From: UBA11524 sp963590165
Lineage (GTDB): Bacteria; Bacillota; Clostridia; Christensenellales; Aristaeellaceae
Length of the DNA: 38,684 nucleotides
Direction: 5' to 3'
NCBI GenBank assembly: GCA_963590165.1
Contig: CAVANO010000051.1
Location: 1-38,684 of the forward strand
The position numbers and the translations under genes are program-made. Positions within the stretch are counted from its first letter, which is position 1. Each line of letters begins with the position of its first letter. Of this stretch, positions 7,230 through 14,880 are shown piece by piece. Under the pieces are notes generated by a model. The model had not been told where the DNA came from and ran no database searches. It was given only the letters and a program-made list of their open reading frames with translations.

Positions 7230-7949
7230 TCACTTCGACTTGTGTTTGTATTCGTGGTAATACGCCGAATAGCGGTCGGAGCGGTAGTAATACTTGCGGT
7301 TGCGGAAGGACTTCAGGTTAACGTCGTTCATGACCGCGCCGAGGACTTTGCAGCCCGTTTTCTGGACGTTCTGGACGACTGTCGCGATGTCCTGACCGCG
7401 TCCCTTGTTGTACGCGACCACAATGACCGCGCCGTCGCAGTACTTCGCAATCTCGATGGCATCGACAATGACGCCCGCCGGCGGCGTGTCCACCAGCACC
7501 ATGTCGAAGGAGTTTCGCAGCACCGCCATCATGTCGCCAAAGTGGCCTGAAGCCAGTAACTGCATGGAGTTGAGCACATCGCGCCCCGCCGGCATGACGT
7601 ACGCGCCCTCGATGTTCGTCTGATAGACCGCATCATCCAGCGTGCACATGCCTGCCAGATACTGCGCGAGTCCGCAGACGTCGTTCTGCCCGAAATCGAA
7701 GCGGTAGCGCCGTGCGAGCGTCGAACGGCGGAGGTCGGCATCCAGCAGCAGCACGTGCTTGCCGTAGCCTGCCAGCGTCCGCATCATGTTCATGACGATG
7801 CTCGACTTACCCTCGCCCTCGCTGCGGCTGGTGAACATCACGGTTCTGATTTCCTGACCGCAGTAGGAGATATTGGTGCACAGCGTGTTCATGGCTTCCA
7901 TGCCGGCGTAATTCTGTTCGGGGAAGTTGACAATCGTCAGATGATTCAT
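7230..7949 (-). CDS. CpsD/CapB-type BY-kinase (bacterial tyrosine autokinase)
   Basis: A 239-residue cytosolic tyrosine autokinase of polysaccharide synthesis. Walker A is SRSEGEGKSS (about 41-50), Walker A' LLLDADLRRS (about 67-76) and Walker B MVLVDTPPAG (about 150-159). The C-terminus carries a tyrosine cluster (YYYRSDRYSAYY) that would be autophosphorylated. The membrane activator is the adjacent Wzz/CapA protein, whose stop overlaps this start as ATGA (7946-7949). The separate CapA plus CapB arrangement is typical of Firmicutes, unlike the fused proteobacterial Wzc. Confidence 0.94.
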   Translation of the reverse strand: MNHLTIVNFPEQNYAGMEAMNTLCTNISYCGQEIRTVMFTSRSEGEGKSSIVMNMMRTLAGYGKHVLLLDADLRRSTLARRYRFDFGQNDVCGLAQYLAGMCTLDDAVYQTNIEGAYVMPAGRDVLNSMQLLASGHFGDMMAVLRNSFDMVLVDTPPAGVIVDAIEIAKYCDGAVIVVAYNKGRGQDIATVVQNVQKTGCKVLGAVMNDVNLKSFRNRKYYYRSDRYSAYYHEYKHKSK

Positions 7950-8827
7950 GTCCGCTCCTCCCTTCTGCTCTGCTTCGTCAATTTGGTAAGCGTCGGATCA
8001 ACCGGCACAACCGCCAGCGTCGGGATGTTGGCGTAGCGCATGATGTCTTCGGGGGACTTTGGGCGGTTGTCCAGCAGGAAAATCATCACCAGAATGCCGC
8101 AGACAAGCACCGTGCCGAACAGGATGCCGCGAATGATGTTGCCCGTCACGTTCTTGCCGGACGAGACGCTCGGCACCAGCGCAATGGAGAAGTCGCTCGG
8201 CTCATCGGTCTGCATCGTCTCGACAATGAATTTTTTCGCTGCCTTGGCGTACGCGTTCGCGATTTTCGCCGCCATCTCCGAATCCGTGTTGTACGCGGTA
8301 ATGTACAGGATGCGCGTGTCCTCGGGGTTCGTGACGGTAATCATGCTCTGCAGCGCCGAGTAGCTGTAATTCGTGCCCAGCTCCTCATTCACCATCTGGT
8401 GCACTTCCCAGGTGTTGAACACCTCCTGGTAGTCCAGCGCGAGAACGGTGCCGATTTGCAGATTCGTGACGATGCTTGAGCTCGTGTTGCCCATAATGTA
8501 GAGCTTGGCAGTGGCGGTATAGACGGGCGTTACAAAGTTGATGGCGTAATAGCCCATCAGGACGCCGCCGACAATCATGCCCAGCACAATCCAATGCAGC
8601 TTGGAGAGCATATAATAGAAGAGCTCAATCAGGCTGATGGTACGCGGACTCTGGCTGGGGTCAGGCTCCGGCTGCTTTGCATCCATCCGGCTCAGGATTT
8701 CAGCGAAAAGCGCAGCCTCAGCGCTCTGTCCTGCTTGCTGCACCTGTTTATTTCCTGCATGACTGACCTGTCCCTGCTGTCCCTGGCTGCCCTGCCCTGC
8801 TTCAGAATCCATCTGTTGATTGTTCAT
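7946..8827 (-). CDS. Wzz/CapA-type polysaccharide chain-length determinant and kinase activator
   Basis: A 293-residue membrane protein. It has a Gln/Gly-rich cytosolic N-terminus (about 1-60), a first membrane helix at about 75-96 (WIVLGMIVGGVLMGYYAI), an extracellular Wzz domain and a second helix at about 234-256. The final stretch LDNRPKSPEDI is the usual post-helix segment, and the last ~30 cytosolic residues would activate the CpsD kinase. The chain is shorter than enterobacterial Wzz but normal for Firmicutes. The N-terminal extension is built of short Q/G/S repeats and resembles in composition the N-terminus of the glycosyltransferase at 1-1381. Confidence 0.9.
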   Translation of the reverse strand: MNNQQMDSEAGQGSQGQQGQVSHAGNKQVQQAGQSAEAALFAEILSRMDAKQPEPDPSQSPRTISLIELFYYMLSKLHWIVLGMIVGGVLMGYYAINFVTPVYTATAKLYIMGNTSSSIVTNLQIGTVLALDYQEVFNTWEVHQMVNEELGTNYSYSALQSMITVTNPEDTRILYITAYNTDSEMAAKIANAYAKAAKKFIVETMQTDEPSDFSIALVPSVSSGKNVTGNIIRGILFGTVLVCGILVMIFLLDNRPKSPEDIMRYANIPTLAVVPVDPTLTKLTKQSRREERT

Positions 8828-8875
8828 TCAGTCAATCCTTCCCGAACGAGATCCGTGCGGCGTTGTGTTGATTGC

Positions 8876-10042
8876 TCACTCTGCCGCCGGTACGCTCAGC
8901 ATCAGCAGCAAGCCGGTATCCGTTTCCATATCAATCAATGCCAGCTGGTCGAACACGATGTCCACCCAGCCGCCTTCGCGGACGACTGCCGGCTGCACTG
9001 ACCAGTCCATCTGCGTCTCATCATTTGCTGCTGCCGTCTCGGCATCGTCCTTCGGGATGCCCAGCGCCGTCACAATCATCTGACCTTCTTCATAGGGCGT
9101 CGCAAAGGCGATTGAACCAACCGCGTCGCCATCCGTCGCACGATAGTCGCGCGTGATCAGCGGCACATAATCCGTGACGATCAGGTCATCCGTGTCCGCA
9201 CCCAGCAGGTAGCGCACGCGGTTCTGATCCTCCTCAGGCAGCCAGCTCAATGCCGGCTGATTCTGCTCGGTGACATACTGCTGCAGCAGGGAGATTTCGC
9301 GCTTGATGATGTCCGTTTCGGGCACAATCACCAGTTCAAAGTCATCCGGCAGCGCGGTGCCTTCCTCGGTGACCGTCTCGACAATGCGCGTGTTGTCTTC
9401 TGCCGTTTTGCTCGGGCGGATTTCCGGCACTTCGGTCGCGGTCGCCTCCTCGTGCTGCGTCGGACCCTGACGGATGGTCAGCAAACTGAAGAGCAAATCC
9501 TCGCCGTACAGCTGCGTCATCAGCGACTGCGGCACTTCAAATTCAACTACGCCGACCGCGGTCACGTGCGACTCGACCGGTGTCCAGTCAATGTTCTCCG
9601 GATCCGTCGTATCGCCCAGCACAACCACCGTCAGCTGACCGACCTGATAGTCAATTTCCAGCTGCATGACTGCGCTCAGATCTGCCTGCGGCTCCGCGTC
9701 CGCCGCGTGTAGGCGCATGAATTCCGTCATGTACAGTGAATCGGGATCGACAGAAACCATCGCTTCAATCTCGCGCTGCGTTTCCTCCGGATACCAGCGA
9801 ACAGGGCGGTTGCCCTGCTCATACACGAAATCATAGATATCCGTGACCGTGTCCATCGTCAGCTGATTCGCCGGCAGACGATCCAGTTCATATTCCGTGT
9901 GCGCGTCATCCATCCATTCAGCCTTAAGGAGCACTGCGCGATCCTGCGTCGGCGTGCCGGGCGCATCCGTCAGAACAGCTGCAAACGCGCTGCCGGTCAG
10001 GAGCATGATAGCGAGCAGGATTCCAAGAATGCGTTTCGACAT
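8876..10042 (-). CDS. Exported protein of unknown function with an internal duplication
   Basis: A 388-residue protein with a signal peptide (MSKRILGILLAIMLLTGSAFA; cleavage near residue 21). It consists of two related halves, about 65-190 and 248-385. Matching segments are YEQGNRPVRWYPEETQR with TEQNQPALSWLPEEDQN, then VDPDSLYMTEFMRL with ADTDDLIVTDYVPL, then an extended part ending LLFSLLTI with LLLMLSV. A Glu/Thr-rich linker joins the halves. No catalytic motif or anchor was recognised. Start: AGGAG eight bases before the ATG. It lies between the LCP ligase and Wzz genes, so a role in surface polysaccharide attachment or sensing at the outer membrane face is plausible, but this is position only. 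Confidence 0.85.
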   Translation of the reverse strand: MSKRILGILLAIMLLTGSAFAAVLTDAPGTPTQDRAVLLKAEWMDDAHTEYELDRLPANQLTMDTVTDIYDFVYEQGNRPVRWYPEETQREIEAMVSVDPDSLYMTEFMRLHAADAEPQADLSAVMQLEIDYQVGQLTVVVLGDTTDPENIDWTPVESHVTAVGVVEFEVPQSLMTQLYGEDLLFSLLTIRQGPTQHEEATATEVPEIRPSKTAEDNTRIVETVTEEGTALPDDFELVIVPETDIIKREISLLQQYVTEQNQPALSWLPEEDQNRVRYLLGADTDDLIVTDYVPLITRDYRATDGDAVGSIAFATPYEEGQMIVTALGIPKDDAETAAANDETQMDWSVQPAVVREGGWVDIVFDQLALIDMETDTGLLLMLSVPAAE

Positions 10043-10067
10043 GTTTCTCTCTCCTTTTTTCGTTCCC

Positions 10068-11090
10068 TTACTTGAAGAACAGGGACGTCAGGGTATCATT
10101 GAGTGCGTCTGTATCAGGTGTAAATTCTGTGAAGCCGTCGTCGCCATACGCATGGCTGCCGGCGAGATTCCGTGTTTCGGGTCGGTCATAGGACTGGCAT
10201 TCATACGCCTTGTTGATGAGCCAGCCGCGGTCAATGTTCGTGGTGATGTGATCCGCCAGCGCGTCGAAGAGTTCGCCCACGAAGTTCAGGTCATCGTTCA
10301 TCTTTTCGACCATGAGCGATTCCGCCAACTTGATGAAATTGCTCTGTCTGCGCATACGGGCGCTGTTCGTGCCGTCGCCGACGAGCATACGGCTGCGGAC
10401 GTACGTCTCCGCCTGCTGACCGTGCAGCGTGATGGTCGACCCCTTCGTCATGGACGAATCGACCGCCGTGAAGTCGTCCTCCAGCGTGACGGTCACGCCG
10501 CCAAGCGTGTCGTTGAGCACTGCAATGCTGCTCATGTCCATCGCCAGATAGCCGCTGATCGGAATGCCGCCCAGCAAATGGCTGACTGCCCAGACTGTAT
10601 TCTCGCAGTTTTCCTTCGCGGTGGTGCCGTAGGCGTGCGACAGGCTGATTTGCGTCCGCCGCAAACCCGTGTAGTCGCCGAAGGGACCGTAAATACGGAT
10701 CTCCGTCAGCGTATCGCGGTCGATTTGCAGCGTGTTGACGGTCTTGTTTTTCTTGTCGATGGAAATCAGCAGCAGATAGTCCGCCTGACCTGCGTACTGA
10801 CCGGAAGACTCGCTGTCGATGTCATCCCAGTCCACGCCGATGAGCAGCAGGTTCGTCAAGTCCTGCTTGCGGTACGTCCATGTCCTGCTGCCGACCTGCA
10901 GCGTCAGGTCATGATCCTCGAAGCGACCTTCCAGCGAGCCGACGGTTTCCGGTGCCTCTTCGCTTTCCAGCTGACTGCCGATCAGATGCACGCCGAGCAG
11001 GATGCCCGCGTACACGAGCACAGCGCCAATGACAAGGAGAATAATCGTGGTTCTCGAGAAACGTTTTCTCGCGTATCCGTGGTTACGCAC
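10068..11090 (-). CDS. LytR-CpsA-Psr (LCP) family glycopolymer ligase
   Basis: A 340-residue protein with an N-terminal membrane helix (about 14-36) and an extracellular LCP domain: LTNLLLIGVDWDD, DYLLLISIDKKNKTVNTLQIDRDT, SLSHAYG and YVRSRMLVGDGTNSARMRRQ. LCP enzymes transfer polyprenyl-linked glycopolymers to peptidoglycan or protein. The conserved Arg and Asp that bind pyrophosphate lie in IDRDT and the RSRM/RMRRQ segments. The start is a GTG at 11088-11090 with AAGGGG about nine bases upstream; a nearby ATG is out of frame. It is the first gene of the polysaccharide/RiPP operon and has a promoter about 55 bases upstream. Confidence 0.93.
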   Translation of the reverse strand: MRNHGYARKRFSRTTIILLVIGAVLVYAGILLGVHLIGSQLESEEAPETVGSLEGRFEDHDLTLQVGSRTWTYRKQDLTNLLLIGVDWDDIDSESSGQYAGQADYLLLISIDKKNKTVNTLQIDRDTLTEIRIYGPFGDYTGLRRTQISLSHAYGTTAKENCENTVWAVSHLLGGIPISGYLAMDMSSIAVLNDTLGGVTVTLEDDFTAVDSSMTKGSTITLHGQQAETYVRSRMLVGDGTNSARMRRQSNFIKLAESLMVEKMNDDLNFVGELFDALADHITTNIDRGWLINKAYECQSYDRPETRNLAGSHAYGDDGFTEFTPDTDALNDTLTSLFFK

Positions 11091-11132
11091 CGCCGCATTC
11101 CCCTTCCGTCAGGCTTTCATGGAGGCATAAAG

Positions 11133-11212
11133 AAACCCTCTCTAATTTTACCACGAAATGGGCGGTATGTCAATCATTTTCCCGCCTTTTGCCGTGTCTT
11201 AGAGAGGGGTTT
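11133..11212. promoter_or_regulatory. Inverted repeat flanking the operon promoter (possible operator)
   Basis: AAACCCTCTCTAA at 11133-11145 and its complement TTAGAGAGGGGTTT at 11199-11212 match over 13 bases with one extra G. One arm covers the start site next to the -10 box; the other lies about 26 bp upstream of the -35 box. A smaller GGCGG/CCGCC pair lies inside. A repressor bridging both arms, or a cruciform, would block the promoter; this is inference. Confidence 0.6.
11145..11173 (-). promoter_or_regulatory. Near-consensus promoter of the LCP-EPS-RiPP operon
   Basis: TTGACA (11168-11173), a 17-base spacer and TAAAAT (11145-11150). Transcription should begin near 11138. It is the only strong promoter seen for the minus-strand genes down to base 1. 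The -10 box overlaps one arm of the inverted repeat listed separately. Confidence 0.85.
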
Positions 11213-11354
11213 ATGCTAAATTTGTGTAAATTTTTACTTTTTTCCGTGAATTGCATTTTTGCATTCAGGTATCGTCTGGCAATTCATCGAAATCGGTTGC
11301 GAAGCCGAACGTTCGGGATTATTCTGAATATTTTGGCGGATCATCCTGCATTTT
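11213..11354. other. AT-rich intergenic stretch with short inverted repeats
   Basis: No gene is seen between the promoter region and the MBL gene stop. The stretch is richer in A/T than its surroundings. It holds the nested pair TGAATTGC/GCAATTCA and the 12-bp palindrome CCGAACGTTCGG near 11306. None matches a known terminator with a clear U-tract. Confidence 0.5.
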
Positions 11355-12350
11355 TTATTCCGACAGGTCGCGTTCCGCCTGATACTGAGCATAATCGGCC
11401 GGGTCAACTTCCGTGCGGAAGACGATATCGATGCCATTGGTGAACATGAGGATGTTCCCGTGCTTGTTCGTATAGATATGGTCGCGCGTCAGCCGCGGCT
11501 CATTGCTGTAGCCCGCCGTAAACGACCAGATATCCCACACCGAGGTAGACCCCGGCACAAGCACGTACATGGGCGTCAGCACCTTCGTGACCGCAACGCC
11601 AATCACGAATTCGCCCGAATCCTCCCGAATGCCGTGATGCGGAAATTTGAGCACGTCGATGTACGTCAGCAGTTCCTTGTACTTGCGGTTCATGTTGCCG
11701 CTCGCCGCGTAGTCGCCTGTGAAGAGGATGCGTTTCTCACCGTACGTCAGCAGAAAATTCAGCGAATCCATGTTGGCCAAGCCGTTATTTCTGACCGTCT
11801 CCGGACCGACGCAGTTCACCTTAAGCAAATCGCCGATAACGAACTCATCGCCGTCCTTCATCTGGCGGTACTGCGCGCCGTTCGCCAGCGGGTCATATGC
11901 CGCATTAAGTTCCTCGGACACGCCGTACACGATGGTGTTCTCATCGCCGTAACGCTCCAGCACGTAGTTCAGGTTCATGCAATGGTCATCGTGCCAATGC
12001 GTGATGATGTACACATCGACATGCGTGATGCCGAGCGCCTCCAGATACTGCGGATAAATCCGTTCCGGCAAATCCGGCCATGCTTCGCCGCCGTCAATAA
12101 GCACCGTCGTGCCATTGAAGCGGATCACATAGCCGTCCGCGCTGCCCAGATTGACCTGATGCAGTTCCATAATCGGCCACGCAGTTCCTGCGTTTTCTTC
12201 AGTTCCGGCGTTTTCTTCGTTTTCCGTGTTGACATCCGTATTCGAAGCCAAATTCGTTCCTGCAACCGCATCCGCTGACGCAAGCGGCGCTGCAAACAGC
12301 AGCAGTCCCAGCACAGCCAGCAGAATCCATGCCTGCAAACGTTTCCTCAT
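11355..12350 (-). CDS. Exported metallo-beta-lactamase-fold hydrolase (ComEC C-domain-like)
   Basis: A 331-residue protein with a signal peptide or membrane anchor (about 5-27), a Glu/Asn/Gly/Thr linker (about 37-56) and an MBL domain. Visible metal motifs are THWHDDH (about 116-122), FTGDY (about 210) and FPHHG (about 235). The fold and the MELHQVNLGSADGYVIRFN opening resemble the stand-alone hydrolases related to the ComEC C-terminal domain; the substrate is unknown. The linker contains repeat array F, giving a duplicated ENAGT motif. AAGGA lies seven bases before the ATG. It is probably co-transcribed with the CofE-like gene 56 bases upstream. Confidence 0.85.
   Translation of the reverse strand: MRKRLQAWILLAVLGLLLFAAPLASADAVAGTNLASNTDVNTENEENAGTEENAGTAWPIMELHQVNLGSADGYVIRFNGTTVLIDGGEAWPDLPERIYPQYLEALGITHVDVYIITHWHDDHCMNLNYVLERYGDENTIVYGVSEELNAAYDPLANGAQYRQMKDGDEFVIGDLLKVNCVGPETVRNNGLANMDSLNFLLTYGEKRILFTGDYAASGNMNRKYKELLTYIDVLKFPHHGIREDSGEFVIGVAVTKVLTPMYVLVPGSTSVWDIWSFTAGYSNEPRLTRDHIYTNKHGNILMFTNGIDIVFRTEVDPADYAQYQAERDLSE
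12180..12224 (+). repeat. Array F: palindrome-headed repeat inside the MBL gene
   Basis: CGCAG-TTC-CTGCG (12180-12192) is followed on the plus strand by TTTTCTTC and a degenerate 18-bp copy, AGTTCCGGCG plus TTTTCTTC, then GTTTTCCGTG. It lies in frame, antisense, within the linker that follows the signal peptide of the MBL hydrolase. Confidence 0.7.
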
Positions 12351-12405
12351 CTTTTTTTCCTTCTCAAACGCGCTCTTTTTTCATCTTCTTTCGTGCAGAT
12401 TCGCC

Positions 12406-13149
12406 TTACTTCAGCGGACGAATCAGAATCAGCGGCGTCAGCTCTCCACCCTGTCCGGAAGGATTATCCTTCATCGCATCCTGAATCTGGTCATCCGTCA
12501 GCGGAAAATCATCGCACTTGCCCAGCTGATTCTGGTCGAAGTCGTTCGCGTCCATGATGACAATCGGGATGCCGGTTTCCTTCTCGATTTCGTTCGACAG
12601 CTCGACAGGGTGCTCCGGATTGATGAGTGCAAGCGTCTTATACCGGTCAAAGCTCGAGCGGAAGTAGAAGCCGTCAATGCCTGCCACGCCGTGTCCGCAA
12701 ATCTTATAGAACAGCCCCTTCACGCCGAAGGGACGCGTTACCGCGCTGACGAAGCCAGCCAGCAGCACGCGCGGCAGACCAACCAGATCAATCACCAATT
12801 GGAGCTTATACGGCTCATGCATGCCGACGCCTGTGGAGTTGATGCCTGCGAACCGCGCCATCAGTTTCGCGAAGAAACCGAGCTTCATGTCCTCCATGCG
12901 GCGGACATTGCCGGTGCACATCGCCATGACCTTTGCGGTGATGGACAGCACATCGCCCGGCTCCGCAAGCGGCAATGCGTACTTCTTCACCAACGCCGAT
13001 GCGCTCTCATTCACCTCGACAAAGTGTGTCTGAATCGCATAGCGCTGATACTGCCGGCCGTCCTTGCCGGTCAGGATTCCGCGGTCAAAATATACAATGC
13101 CGTCTTTTTCGCGGCGCTGTTCTTCCAGATTTTTGGATTCCGCACCCAT
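12406..13149 (-). CDS. F420-0:L-glutamate ligase-like (CofE family) protein
   Basis: A 247-residue protein resembling the CofE fold by ITAKVMAMCTGNVRRME, a central GHGVAGIDGF and a C-terminal TPLILIRPL. CofE adds glutamate to coenzyme F420. No other F420 gene is seen here and most Clostridia do not make F420, so this paralogue probably acts on another substrate (inference). The ATG at 13147-13149 has AAGGAGAG nine bases upstream; the open frame extends 44 codons further but without support. A consensus promoter lies at 13199-13227. Confidence 0.75.
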   Translation of the reverse strand: MGAESKNLEEQRREKDGIVYFDRGILTGKDGRQYQRYAIQTHFVEVNESASALVKKYALPLAEPGDVLSITAKVMAMCTGNVRRMEDMKLGFFAKLMARFAGINSTGVGMHEPYKLQLVIDLVGLPRVLLAGFVSAVTRPFGVKGLFYKICGHGVAGIDGFYFRSSFDRYKTLALINPEHPVELSNEIEKETGIPIVIMDANDFDQNQLGKCDDFPLTDDQIQDAMKDNPSGQGGELTPLILIRPLK

Positions 13150-13198
13150 GCGTATCTCTCCTTCCATGCACCGCACCGCTAAAGCAGCCGGTTCTATC

Positions 13199-13227
13199 AT
13201 TTTACAACGATTCCGCGATTCTGTCAA
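13199..13227 (-). promoter_or_regulatory. Promoter of the CofE-like/MBL pair
   Basis: TTGACA (13222-13227), a 17-base spacer and TAAAAT (13199-13204), about 50 bases upstream of the CofE-like start codon. Confidence 0.85.
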
Positions 13228-13261
13228 TTCGCCTGCAAAAATCCGCATAAAACATGCAAAA

Positions 13262-13303
13262 CAAAAAGGACTCATTGCCATTCCAGCAATGAATCCCCTT
13301 TGG
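13262..13303 (-). terminator. Intrinsic terminator of pgi
   Basis: Directly after the pgi stop. In RNA sense, GGATTCATTGC pairs with GCAATGAGTCC around a short loop, followed by TTTTTGTTTT. It separates pgi from the CofE-like promoter. Confidence 0.85.
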
Positions 13304-13305
13304 CA

Positions 13306-14646
13306 TTACTTCATGCGCTCTTCCAGCTCCGCGCGGCGCGCTTCGTAGCCGGGCTTGCCGAGCAGGGCAAACATGTTCTTCTTATACGCCTCGACACCGG
13401 GCTGGTCGAACGGATTCACGCCCAGCAGATAGCCGGACAGACCGCACGTCTTCTCGAAGAAGTACACCAGATAGCCGAAGTGATAGGCATCCGCCTGATC
13501 AATCTCGATGATGATGTTGGGCGTGCCGCCGTCCATGTGCGCCATCAGCGTGCCCTGATACGCCTTGCTGTTGACGAACTGGATGGACTTGCCGGCGAGG
13601 TAGTTCAGACCATCGATGTCCTCAGCGGCCTCCTCAATATACGCCTCGGTGCGCGGCTGCTTCACCCAGACGACCGTTTCAAACAGGCTACGCGTGCCGT
13701 CCTGGATGAACTGACCGATGGAATGCAGATCCGTGGAGAAATTTGCCGCCGTCGGGAAGATGCCCTTGTTGTCCTTGCCCTCGCTCTCGGCGAACAGCTG
13801 CTTGAACCACTCGCCGGTCATCATCAGAGACGGCTCATAGTTCACGAGGATTTCGATGTTCTTTCCCTTGCGATAGAGGATGTTGCGCAGTGCAGCGTAC
13901 TTGAACGCCGGATTCGTATCGACGGTGCCGTCCATGCAGGCCTCGCGGGCTTCCGCGGCACCCTTCATCATGGCTGCAATGTCGATGCCGGCCGCCGCGA
14001 TAGGCAGCAGACCAACCGCCGTCAGCACAGAGAAACGTCCGCCGACATCATCCGGCACCACGAAGGATTCATAACCTTCAGCATTCGCGAGGTTCTTCAG
14101 CGCGCCGCGTGCCTTATCGGTCGTAGCGTAGATACGCTTCTTCGCCTCGTCCTTGCCGTACTTGTCCTCCAGCATCTTCTTGAAGACGCGGAAGGCGATG
14201 GCCGGTTCGGTCGTCGTGCCGGACTTCGAAATGATATTCACGGAAAAGTCGCGCTGACCGATGATTTGAATCACGTCATTGATATAGGAAGAGGAAATAT
14301 TGTTGCCGACGAAGTAGATTTCCGGGATATGCTCGCCGCGCGTACCGTTATACATCTGACCCTTGCAGAACTCGATCGCCGCGCGTGCACCCAGATAGGA
14401 TCCGCCGATGCCGATGACAACCAGCACATCGCTGTCCGCCTGAATCTTCTTTGCAGCCTTCTCAATGCGTGCGAACTCTTCCTGATCGTAGTTGACAGGA
14501 AGATCCAGCCAGCCCAGGAAGTCATTGCCCGCGCCGTTGCCGGACAGCAGCTCGGTATTCACCGTCTTGAGCAGTGCTTCCATATTCTTCAGCTCATCGC
14601 ACTTGATAAAGCCCTTCACACCCGTGGTTTTCAGTTCCATGGCCAT
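13306..14646 (-). CDS. pgi: Glucose-6-phosphate isomerase
   Basis: Cytosolic interconversion of glucose-6-phosphate and fructose-6-phosphate (glycolysis, supply of sugar nucleotides). 446 residues, the shorter Firmicute form. Motifs are GIGGSYLGARAAIEF (about 77), SGTTTEPAIAFR (about 143), the PGI signature DVGGRFSVLTAVGL (about 200) and the C-terminal GVNPFDQPGVEAYK. The ATG at 14644-14646 has AAGGAG nine bases upstream; the open frame runs on 24 codons into the promoter. Monocistronic, with its own promoter and terminator. Confidence 0.97.
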   Translation of the reverse strand: MAMELKTTGVKGFIKCDELKNMEALLKTVNTELLSGNGAGNDFLGWLDLPVNYDQEEFARIEKAAKKIQADSDVLVVIGIGGSYLGARAAIEFCKGQMYNGTRGEHIPEIYFVGNNISSSYINDVIQIIGQRDFSVNIISKSGTTTEPAIAFRVFKKMLEDKYGKDEAKKRIYATTDKARGALKNLANAEGYESFVVPDDVGGRFSVLTAVGLLPIAAAGIDIAAMMKGAAEAREACMDGTVDTNPAFKYAALRNILYRKGKNIEILVNYEPSLMMTGEWFKQLFAESEGKDNKGIFPTAANFSTDLHSIGQFIQDGTRSLFETVVWVKQPRTEAYIEEAAEDIDGLNYLAGKSIQFVNSKAYQGTLMAHMDGGTPNIIIEIDQADAYHFGYLVYFFEKTCGLSGYLLGVNPFDQPGVEAYKKNMFALLGKPGYEARRAELEERMK

Positions 14647-14689
14647 GTTGATCGTCTCCTTGTAATAATGTTTCGCCTGAAGCAGACCT

Positions 14690-14718
14690 ATTATACAGCG
14701 TAACAAGCAAAATGGCAA
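14690..14718 (-). promoter_or_regulatory. pgi promoter
   Basis: TTGCCA (14713-14718), a 17-base spacer and TATAAT (14690-14695), about 45 bases upstream of the pgi start. Confidence 0.8.
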
Positions 14719-14745
14719 GTTAAAATTTTAGCACGAACGGGTCAC

Positions 14746-14758
14746 GGGACGAAATCCC
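14746..14758. repeat. Element B: single degenerate GAA/TTC palindrome
   Basis: GGGAC-GAA-ATCCC, with one mismatch, followed on the plus strand by CCATTTTTG. It resembles the head of array A without its tandem copies. It lies between the divergent promoters of pgi and the PIG-L gene. Confidence 0.45.
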
Positions 14759-14797
14759 CCATTTTTGTAAATTTTGCCCCTGCTTTTCCTTCGTTCA

Positions 14798-14826
14798 TTG
14801 ACATTGTGCGCTTTTTTTGTTATCCT
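14798..14826 (+). promoter_or_regulatory. Promoter of the secreted PIG-L/glycosidase gene
   Basis: TTGACA (14798-14803), a 17-base spacer and TATCCT (14821-14826), 55 bases upstream of the ATG. Confidence 0.7.
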
Positions 14827-14880
14827 GTTGCTGTACTATGTTTTCCTATCAATGCTTTCGGAAAGGAACGTGCGCAATCC

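Noticed and set aside
11306..11317. LexA/SOS box at CCGAACGTTCGG
   Set aside because: The Firmicute box needs CGAAC and GTTCG separated by four bases; here they are adjacent, and no SOS gene follows.
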